Source of the DNA: Thermoplasmata archaeon
GTDB taxonomy: Archaea; Thermoplasmatota; Penumbrarchaeia; Penumbrarchaeales; Penumbrarchaeaceae
Direction: 5' to 3'
Length of the DNA: 5,400 nt
Assembly: GCA_023145185.1 (NCBI GenBank)
Contig: JAGLEG010000214.1
Coordinates: forward strand, 1-5,400
Shown here: piece after piece, positions 1 through 5,400 of the stretch
How the letters are laid out: every line of letters begins with the position of its first letter
How positions within the stretch are numbered: the stretch's first letter is position 1
Translations under genes and position numbers: made by a program
The notes under the pieces: model-generated
Seen by the model: only the letters and a program-made list of their open reading frames with translations
What the model was told of the DNA's origin: nothing
Database searches by the model: none

Positions 1-1895
1 TCCGTTCCAAATGATGGTTGGTCATCGTCAGTTATTGTAATATTATTCTGTGTTGTTCTATTCCAGTTTCCGGCGATATCCTCTGCATGGAATACATAAA
101 AGAGAGTATCTAGCGTATCATCAACGGTGATGTTCAGGGTGAACTCCTCCCCATCTTCGGACATGCTGGAGTTGTAATGGGACCCGGTCCCGTACCAGTA
201 TTCCACCGACGCACCGTTGACCCCAATGTTGTCGGTGATATTGATGATGAAGGAATATTCCTCTCCCGTATATGCCGTTCCCGCCGATCTGTCATCATGG
301 AATGATGGCCTTTCATTGTCGGCCACCATGACCTCGCTTCCCGTCCGGAATACGAGGTTACCGCTTGGATCTGTCGCGGTGATATTGTAGTAAAATGTCG
401 TATGGTTATTTGACAAGGTTAGCGTAATGTTCCATGTACCGCCCATCGTGTTGTTCAGCGTTGAGTTCTGATGGTCTTCTCCTGAGTACCAGTATTCGAT
501 CGATACATTTGAAACCGCCACGTTGTCGGTGGCGTTCACGGATATGGTCACGTTGTCACCCATTTGTGGCGTTGGGGACAGGGAGACGTTGTTGATGATC
601 GGTTTAATGTCATCAAAGGCCTCAATTGCAGAGCTGTTGTCCGTTTCATTCTGGGAGTACATAGCAGTTATATGGTAGAAGTAGCGACCACCATTCACGA
701 TCGAGGTATCGTTGTAACCGGTAACGTTCCCCAGGGACTTGAGCAGAGATCTATTACCTGAAGTGTTGCCCCTGTAGACCCTGTAGCCGGTAAGGTTCGT
801 ACTGCCTGAACTCTCCGGTGCGGACCAGTTCAGCTGTACGAATTCATCGCCCATTGTATATTCAAGGTCCGTGGGACCATCGAACGCGCTGGAGTTGAAC
901 CTATCCCACACGCTATTGAGGAAGTTATCCGTCCCGTTGGCAAATGCAATGGTCGCTGCTACACTCCCCGCGGTATTCGGATGTGCGTTTCCGGTGCCGC
1001 CCCCGTATTCATATCTCAATCTGTTGGGATGCGAGGAGTGGTTGGATGGATATGCGAGGATATCGAAGAAATCGAATACCGCCACGTTGTTCACTCCCGG
1101 GTTGGATCGATTGTAGGATGGAAGCCAATCCTCCCGGAGCCAGGTGTTGAATGAGCGGGCATTGAGGGCCCGGGTGTCGGTGGTGGCATCCGGGGGGCCA
1201 TAATTGAGTGGAGGAGGTGTGAGGGCGATAAAGAGGGTGTCGGGGTTCTCAGCAAATATATCTTCCAGTGGCTTGTATGCATATCCTCCCAAGGAGTAGG
1301 TGTTGTTGGCTCCACTGGGATGCCTGTAGATCGCCTGGTTGTTCGCAATGGTCCTTGTTCCCGAGAAAGGATTGGCTGCCCCCGTCCCATTGTCCCAAAC
1401 ATTGCTGTTGGGATAACAGCTCTTGAACATGATGATCCTGTTCTCACCATCGCTCGCCCTGAATGTCTTTAATGTGCCCAGGTAATCATTGAACCACAAG
1501 ATCCAATGATTCATATCAGTGAAATTTCCTGCGCCAAATCCCAGTGAGTTGGGTCTTCCAGAGACGTTTGAAACCGACACGCTGTAATAAATATCGTTCC
1601 TTTCGTCAACATATTCCTTTTCCAGAAGCCTTGTATGGAGGCCGCTGTTTAGCCAGTTGGAGCCTACTGAGTGGTGGATGAACAGCAGGTCATCTTCATC
1701 ATCAAACTCGAAGGTATCAGATGCGGCGACGCCAAAGGTCTCCGAGGAGATAGTGGTCTCCGCTGAAACGGAAAACGGCGTGACAAGTTGGAAAATCTGC
1801 AGGAGGAGAAGGAGGGAGATCAGGATCGGGGCCCATGATGGTGCCTGTTGTGTCCCTGATCCTTTACTTCTTCCTGGTAATCTATCACCGATCAT
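1..1895 (-). CDS. Secreted SGNH/GDSL-like hydrolase with fibronectin III and Ig-like repeats (3' end cut by window)
   Basis: The reading frame is open from the ATG at 1895 to the left edge (631 codons, no stop), so the C-terminus is missing. Residues 1-45 form a signal peptide: basic residues at 5, 9 and 11, a leucine-rich core at about 22-40, and a likely cleavage site VSA|ET after residue 45. Residues ~68-330 resemble an SGNH/GDSL-type esterase/lipase. FIHHSVG (72-78) would hold the nucleophile Ser76, KSCYPNSN (158-165) resembles the Asn block, FIALTPPP (222-229) is a core strand with loop, and AHPNTAGS (304-311) would hold the catalytic His305. The classic GDS motif is replaced by HHS, so the hydrolase call rests on pattern recognition. 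Residues ~338-428 are a fibronectin type III module (LNWSAP, then YRVYRG), followed by Ig-like repeats. I count 30 N-X-S/T sequons. The protein should act outside the membrane, perhaps on a glycan or ester substrate; the substrate is unknown. The start is supported by AGGGGA nine bases upstream and an upstream TATA box. A C-terminal anchor may lie off-window. Confidence 0.8.
   Translation of the reverse strand, partial: MIGDRLPGRSKGSGTQQAPSWAPILISLLLLLQIFQLVTPFSVSAETTISSETFGVAASDTFEFDDEDDLLFIHHSVGSNWLNSGLHTRLLEKEYVDERNDIYYSVSVSNVSGRPNSLGFGAGNFTDMNHWILWFNDYLGTLKTFRASDGENRIIMFKSCYPNSNVWDNGTGAANPFSGTRTIANNQAIYRHPSGANNTYSLGGYAYKPLEDIFAENPDTLFIALTPPPLNYGPPDATTDTRALNARSFNTWLREDWLPSYNRSNPGVNNVAVFDFFDILAYPSNHSSHPNRLRYEYGGGTGNAHPNTAGSVAATIAFANGTDNFLNSVWDRFNSSAFDGPTDLEYTMGDEFVQLNWSAPESSGSTNLTGYRVYRGNTSGNRSLLKSLGNVTGYNDTSIVNGGRYFYHITAMYSQNETDNSSAIEAFDDIKPIINNVSLSPTPQMGDNVTISVNATDNVAVSNVSIEYWYSGEDHQNSTLNNTMGGTWNITLTLSNNHTTFYYNITATDPSGNLVFRTGSEVMVADNERPSFHDDRSAGTAYTGEEYSFIINITDNIGVNGASVEYWYGTGSHYNSSMSEDGEEFTLNITVDDTLDTLFYVFHAEDIAGNWNRTTQNNITITDDDQPSFGT
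21..605 (-). repeat. Tandem Ig-like protein repeats, about 97-98 residues per unit
   Basis: Two consecutive units lie within the secreted hydrolase: residues 431-528 (bases 605-312) and 529-625 (bases 311-21). Shared landmarks are a proline-containing opening (KPII; RPSF; then QPSF for the next unit), NITDN or NATDN followed by a short V/G-rich turn, an EYWY strand (467-470 and 565-568), NIT strands, and a final A-x-D-x-x-G-N motif (TATDPSGN and HAEDIAGN). The units are similar in protein but clearly diverged in DNA, so this is an old domain duplication. Such modules usually act as stalks or adhesion units on surface proteins. A third unit starts at the left edge (DDDQPSFG). Confidence 0.75.
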
Positions 1896-1904
1896 AGATG
1901 CTAT

Positions 1905-1910
1905 TCCCCT
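1905..1910 (-). promoter_or_regulatory. Shine-Dalgarno-like site of the secreted hydrolase
   Basis: On the minus strand AGGGGA lies nine bases before the ATG at 1895. It fixes the start, because no other start codon occurs in frame between this ATG and the upstream in-frame stop. The neighbouring ABC-F gene has no such site. Confidence 0.55.
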
Positions 1911-1926
1911 GATATAAGAGTGAAGG

Positions 1927-1945
1927 TTGAATTCAATTATTTAAA
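1927..1945. repeat. Palindrome plus TATA element, copy 1
   Basis: The plus strand reads TTGAATTCAATTATTTAAA. The first ten bases (1927-1936) are a perfect palindrome. On the minus strand the palindrome sits directly downstream of the TATA box and upstream of the predicted transcription start. This is where archaeal repressors commonly bind, so an operator role is possible but inferred. Copy 2 lies 42 bases to the right. Confidence 0.6.
1937..1945 (-). promoter_or_regulatory. Archaeal TATA box of the secreted hydrolase gene
   Basis: The minus strand reads TTTAAATAA, preceded by a purine-rich stretch (GCAAGAGA) that could serve as a BRE. With usual archaeal spacing of about 25 bases the transcript would start near 1915, giving a leader of about 20 bases that includes the AGGGGA site. 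The spacing is consistent; no transcript data are available here. Confidence 0.55.
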
Positions 1946-1968
1946 TCTCTTGCTTTATTACGATAGGA

Positions 1969-1986
1969 TTGAATTCAATATTTAAA
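1969..1986. repeat. Palindrome plus TATA element, copy 2
   Basis: The plus strand reads TTGAATTCAATATTTAAA, identical to copy 1 except for one missing T. The palindrome here extends to 12 bases (ATTGAATTCAAT, 1968-1979). The AT box (minus TTTAAATAT, 1978-1986) overlaps the TAA stop of the ABC-F gene at 1982-1984. It could be a second, upstream promoter for the hydrolase gene or a second regulator site. The remaining bases between the two genes show no T-run terminator and no RNA gene. Confidence 0.6.
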
Positions 1987-3778
1987 GGGTACCATCACTA
2001 ATCCTCTTCTTCTCGTTGCCCCTGATCCTCTTCAATTTCCCCGCATCAAGGGCCCATTCGTACTTCTCCTTCTCCTCGTGGGCGATGACGATGCGGTCCC
2101 CCTGCTTGTACTTCTTGTTGGTGTTCCAGTCGGTGAATTTCGATATCACACGATAGGCAACGGCCTCCGCAATGTGGGATGATTCGAACTTTCCCTTCGC
2201 CTGAGAATAGGTCCCGTTGAAGGTTTTCAGCCTGCCGTCCCGAATCTCCCCGACCTTGTTGCAAACGTTGTCCAGGAAATATCGGTCGTGGGTCACAACG
2301 AGTATCGTGCCGGGGTATTCGGACAGGGCGGATTCGACTGCCTGCCTTGAGGCAACGTCAAGGTAGTTGGTGGGCTCGTCCAGTATCAGCAGGTTTCTCC
2401 TCCTCGCTATGAGAAGGGCCATGGCCACCCTGGCCCTCTCCCCTCCCGACAGCGTGGAGATGGGCCTCTCCACACAATCCCCTCTGAGGAGGAACCTGGC
2501 CAGGAGCCTCCTGACCTTCAGCTTCTCATCCTTTCCCAGCGCCTCCATGATCTGCTCCTCGGCGGTGAGCCCCTCATCAAGCGTCTCGTGTCCCTGCGCG
2601 AAGTAGCCCATGTCGGCTCCGGGGGATATCCAGAGGTCTCCCTTCGAGGGTATCTCCCCTATCAGCGCCTGTATCAACGTAGTTTTTCCCGCCCCGTTGG
2701 GGCCGTAGATGCCCAGCTTATCCCCGACCTCGAGGTCCACCTCCACATCGCTGAAAATATTGCGCTCCCCCCTGTTCACACTGAGGTCCTTGGCCATGAT
2801 CACGTTCTTTCCATGCTTGTTCCCGCTCTCCATCTTCACTCCCAGTTCCGCCGCCTCATGCGGTCTCTTCACAAGCGATGTCTTGTCCAGGAGCTTTTCC
2901 CTGGTCTTGATCTCGGTGGAATATTTATTTCTCCTCTTGAGCGTCTCGATTATTCGGGCCTGGCGGTCCCTCTCTATTCGGTTCCGATCCCACTCCTTTA
3001 GCCTGCGCTCCACCTCGATATCCTTCTTCTCTGTGTAGGCAGAGTAATTCCCCTGAAAGGACCTTGTCACGCCCTCCTCCAGTTCCAGGACCCTTTTGAC
3101 CACCCGGTCCATGAAGTACCTGTCATGTGAGATCACCACAAGGCCCCCTTGATAGCTTTCTAGATACTCCTCCAGCCACTCACACGTCTCTATGTCGAGA
3201 TGGCTGGTGGGCTCGTCCATGAACAGGATGTCCGACTCCTCCGCCTGCACGAGGACCCTCGCCAGCATCACCTTGGTGTACTCCCCTCCGCTGAGCTCTC
3301 CGATGGGCCGGTCGAAGAACGACTCGCCAAGGCCCACCTTTTCGATCGCCTCCACGGACCGGCTGCTCACCTCGTGTCCTCCGGAGGTTCTAAACTCCTC
3401 CTGGAGCCTTGAATACTCCTCTCCAAGTGTTGTCCAGTCCGTATCCCCATCGGACCGTGCCATCTGTTTCTCGATATCTGAAATTCTGCCGCTCAGGTTG
3501 GAGAGCCTTCCATAAGGCGTTCCCACAGTCCTGGATACGGTCCAGGTGCGGTCGATGTTGGGAAATTGGGGGAGGTACCCTATCCTGTCCGTCCTCAGCC
3601 TTATGTCGCCCGTATCTGCCTTCAGCTGTCCCATGAGGATCTTGATGAAAGTGGTCTTTCCAACCCCATTCCTCCCCACAAGGGCTATCCTGTCCCCGCT
3701 GTCAACTTGTATGGAGGCGGACCTCAAAACATCGTTGGGCCCAAATGATCTGGATACACCTTCCGCCCGGAGAAGCAT
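1982..3778 (-). CDS. ABC-F family ATPase (ribosome-associated type), with C-terminal extension
   Basis: This is a complete 598-residue protein with two ABC ATPase domains and no membrane segment. Domain 1: Walker A GRNGVGKTT (35-43), Q-loop Gln71, signature LSGGE (162-166), Walker B with D188-E189, switch His218. Domain 2: Walker A GPNGAGKTT (359-367), Q-loop Gln395, signature LSGGE (443-447), Walker B with D467-E468, switch His497. All catalytic residues are present. The linker at ~244-326 is highly charged and helical, as in ABC-F proteins, where it reaches toward the ribosomal peptidyl-transferase centre and P-site tRNA. The family hydrolyses ATP to act on stalled or initiating ribosomes; some members protect against antibiotics. 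Which role applies here cannot be read from the sequence, and no transporter membrane subunit is adjacent. Residues ~533-598 form an extra lysine-rich tail. The start MLLRAEGVSRSFG fits the family. No Shine-Dalgarno site precedes it; it starts 35 bases after the upstream gene's stop. Confidence 0.93.
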   Translation of the reverse strand: MLLRAEGVSRSFGPNDVLRSASIQVDSGDRIALVGRNGVGKTTFIKILMGQLKADTGDIRLRTDRIGYLPQFPNIDRTWTVSRTVGTPYGRLSNLSGRISDIEKQMARSDGDTDWTTLGEEYSRLQEEFRTSGGHEVSSRSVEAIEKVGLGESFFDRPIGELSGGEYTKVMLARVLVQAEESDILFMDEPTSHLDIETCEWLEEYLESYQGGLVVISHDRYFMDRVVKRVLELEEGVTRSFQGNYSAYTEKKDIEVERRLKEWDRNRIERDRQARIIETLKRRNKYSTEIKTREKLLDKTSLVKRPHEAAELGVKMESGNKHGKNVIMAKDLSVNRGERNIFSDVEVDLEVGDKLGIYGPNGAGKTTLIQALIGEIPSKGDLWISPGADMGYFAQGHETLDEGLTAEEQIMEALGKDEKLKVRRLLARFLLRGDCVERPISTLSGGERARVAMALLIARRRNLLILDEPTNYLDVASRQAVESALSEYPGTILVVTHDRYFLDNVCNKVGEIRDGRLKTFNGTYSQAKGKFESSHIAEAVAYRVISKFTDWNTNKKYKQGDRIVIAHEEKEKYEWALDAGKLKRIRGNEKKRISDGTL

Positions 3779-3799
3779 GTGGGCCGATAATGGACATCG

Positions 3800-3806
3800 A
3801 TTAAAT
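3800..3806 (-). promoter_or_regulatory. Weak TATA-like box of the ABC-F gene
   Basis: The minus strand reads ATTTAAT, centred 25 bases before the A of the ABC-F ATG. That is the normal archaeal distance from TATA box to transcription start, and no ribosome binding site lies between. The simplest reading is a leaderless mRNA starting at or next to the ATG. Read-through from the upstream gene is an alternative, since the gap is only 35 bases. Confidence 0.4.
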
Positions 3807-3813
3807 GGTTTGC

Positions 3814-5400
3814 CTACTCCTCGTCGAAATCCTCTTGCTCTTCCTCCTCTTCGAAATCGTAATCCTCATCCCCCTCCTCCTCCTCGAAATCCCATTCGGT
3901 CTTCTCCCCCCTCTTTTTCATGACGTAAACCCCAATTCCGATGATGCCCCCTCCAATGACCCCTACAACAATGGGTACCAGAGGAAGCTCGGTCTTTCTG
4001 GGCTCATCCTCGACGGGGTCATCCACATCCTCCACGATCTCCCGAAGGAAGATATCGTCCAAATCCATCCCACTGCCATTTCCGGTGGTGAAGTTCTGTC
4101 TGTGATCGAAGAACCCCTCCACGTTGATGTAGATGTCATACGTTCCCTGCTCCGCTGTGAAGTTGTAGTATCCGTTCTCATCCGTGTGGGTAATATTGAC
4201 CCCAACAAGTATGACCTGCACCCCCACCAACGGCTCCCCGTTCTCATCCAGGACCCTGCCTGTGATGATATAATAGATCGTGATATTGCCCTGGCTCGCC
4301 TCTGGAAGGATGGTGAAGTTCCAGGTGAGGGGGGTCATTGCGTTCCCGGCCCTGTCACGGCAGGTAGCCGTGAGGTTGTATGTAACCCCTGGATCGAACC
4401 CGCTGTAGTTGAAGCGGAAATGATCTCCGGGTTGGGGGTCCCAGATGTATCCAATTGTTATCTCGGGTTCGAACTCCACCCTCAGGTCGAAGACCTCCTC
4501 GGAGAACGAGAGGTATATCTGCGTCCCGTTCCAATGCGCCGCGCCCGTGGGCCCGAACTCGACCGCGTAAGGGGCTATCAGGTCCACGGTGATATTGAAG
4601 GTCTTCTCATCGTACAGGCCCACCTCATCATACGCCCGCACGAGGACAACGTGAGTTCCATGGACCAGGTCCACAACGGTGTGGTTGTCAACCAGGCCCA
4701 CCTCGACCCAGGCGCCGTTATCCACCTTGATCCAGTAGGCGGCCACGCCCGAGGATGCGTCCACCCCTTCCCAATGGACCGTCGCCGAACTGGCGTTGAT
4801 AAGTAGAAGCGCCGTGGTGTTCAGAAGCGTCAGCGTCGGTCTGGTCGTGTCCACGATGACCTCCGTCACATTGGAGAGATGCCAGCCAAGGGCCGTCACC
4901 ATCCTGACCTGGATGGTATGTGGTCCGTCGGATAACCCGACGACCTGGTAAGAAGTGTCCCCTGCCACGTTCACCCAATCCCCGGAATCCACCATCACCT
5001 CATATTCCAGGATCGGGAGGCCATAGCCCTCTCCAGACCAGATAACGGCGATATCGCTCGAGTTAAGGAAGCTCCCGTTGGCAGGAGTTTCTATCACAGC
5101 AGCGGGCTCGCTCGGAGGCAACAGGGAGGCAGTCATGAGATATTCGCTCCTTATCGACTCCCCTGCGCTGTTGTAGGCCTTTACGAAATAATAGCGATCC
5201 TGGCCCACAGCTCCAGTGTCGTCCACTATCGTCAGGGTATCCGCATCCACATCGCCGATAAAATCCGGAGGCCAGTAGGATATCAGATCATCCCGTCTGA
5301 ACACCATATATCCATCCACGCCGTTGCCGTCGTAGTAAGGTGCTGACCATCCGATGAGGACCTTTCCCACCTCCGATACGGAGTACAGGTTCCAGGGCGA
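3814..5400 (-). CDS. Membrane-anchored multi-module surface protein (5' end cut by window)
   Basis: The frame is open from the right edge to the TAG at 3816-3814 (528 residues visible). A GTG at 5370 is internal: the fibronectin fold already runs across it, so the start is off-window. Visible modules, in residues counted from the right edge: fibronectin III (~1-94, IGWSAP then YMVFRR); two Ig-like modules (~96-186, ~187-274) sharing a DSGDWV/DNGAWV strand and a DGPHTIQVR/HGTHVVLVR strand; a beta-sandwich resembling SbsA-type Ig-like domains (~276-364, LSFSEEV and a closing DRAGN); a carboxypeptidase-regulatory-like module (~378-455, ITGRVLDENGEPLVGV, then TDENGYYNF). A glycine/isoleucine-rich transmembrane helix (~473-494) is followed by KKR and an acidic tail. 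This predicts a type I layout with modules outside and tail inside. There are 16 sequons, all before the helix. No catalytic motif is visible; adhesion or surface-layer binding is an inference. Confidence 0.85.
   Translation of the reverse strand, partial: SPWNLYSVSEVGKVLIGWSAPYYDGNGVDGYMVFRRDDLISYWPPDFIGDVDADTLTIVDDTGAVGQDRYYFVKAYNSAGESIRSEYLMTASLLPPSEPAAVIETPANGSFLNSSDIAVIWSGEGYGLPILEYEVMVDSGDWVNVAGDTSYQVVGLSDGPHTIQVRMVTALGWHLSNVTEVIVDTTRPTLTLLNTTALLLINASSATVHWEGVDASSGVAAYWIKVDNGAWVEVGLVDNHTVVDLVHGTHVVLVRAYDEVGLYDEKTFNITVDLIAPYAVEFGPTGAAHWNGTQIYLSFSEEVFDLRVEFEPEITIGYIWDPQPGDHFRFNYSGFDPGVTYNLTATCRDRAGNAMTPLTWNFTILPEASQGNITIYYIITGRVLDENGEPLVGVQVILVGVNITHTDENGYYNFTAEQGTYDIYINVEGFFDHRQNFTTGNGSGMDLDDIFLREIVEDVDDPVEDEPRKTELPLVPIVVGVIGGGIIGIGVYVMKKRGEKTEWDFEEEEGDEDYDFEEEEEQEDFDEE

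Noticed and set aside
1091..1450. Minus-strand frame of 119 codons inside the secreted hydrolase
   Set aside because: It overlaps the continuous hydrolase frame on the same strand and its sequence is low-complexity Pro/Thr/Ser without a motif. It is a frame shadow.
1896..1981. Small RNA or terminator hairpin in the gap after the ABC-F gene
   Set aside because: The only inverted repeats are the 10-12 base loopless palindromes, which suit DNA binding better than an RNA stem. No T-run, C/D box pair or tRNA-like fold is present.
1982..3778. ABC transporter for drug or nutrient export
   Set aside because: Two ATPase domains in one chain with a charged ABC-F linker, no membrane segment and no adjacent permease gene point to a soluble ABC-F factor.
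3805..4806. Long plus-strand open frame of 333 codons opposite the surface-protein gene
   Set aside because: It is antisense to a well-supported domain-bearing gene. Its leucine-rich start is just the complement of the acidic tail codons, and it has no recognisable domain or start signal.
5368..5370. GTG as the start of the right-hand surface protein
   Set aside because: The frame stays open to the window edge and the residues before it (NLYSVSEV) belong to the first strand region of the fibronectin module, so the real start lies outside.

Overview
The window looks archaeal, most likely from a Euryarchaeota/Thermoplasmatota-type genome. The reasons are TATA-like AT boxes at archaeal spacing upstream of genes, one gene that appears to be transcribed without a leader, free use of AGG and ATA codons, and secreted proteins built from Ig-like and fibronectin modules with very many N-glycosylation sequons. 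The lineage is an inference; there is no rRNA or marker gene here to settle it.

All three genes lie on the minus strand, so the transcription order is right to left. (1) 5400-3814 is the 3' part of a gene for a cell-surface protein. It has a fibronectin type III module, two Ig-like modules, a third beta-sandwich module resembling the SbsA Ig-like family, a carboxypeptidase-regulatory-like module, one C-terminal transmembrane helix and a very acidic tail. Its start lies beyond the right edge. (2) 3778-1982 is a complete ABC-F ATPase of 598 aa, a soluble tandem-NBD protein of the ribosome-associated type, with an unusual C-terminal extension of about 65 residues. (3) 1895-1 is the 5' part of a large secreted protein: signal peptide, a domain resembling SGNH/GDSL hydrolases, a fibronectin type III module, and at least two tandem Ig-like repeats of 97-98 residues. 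A further unit begins at the left edge. This third gene is open from its ATG to the window end.

The intergenic spaces are short (35 and 86 bases) and hold the regulatory signals. The ABC-F gene has a weak TATA-like box about 25 bases before its ATG and no ribosome binding site, which suggests a leaderless mRNA. The gap before the secreted hydrolase holds two near-identical 18-19-base elements 42 bases apart. Each combines a perfect palindrome (TTGAATTCAA) with a TATA-like box. This is the least expected piece of non-coding structure in the window.

The two outer genes share modules and are both extracytoplasmic, while the ABC-F protein between them is expected to be cytosolic. I see no sequence evidence that the three form one pathway. 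No tRNA, rRNA, CRISPR array, insertion sequence or attachment site was found.
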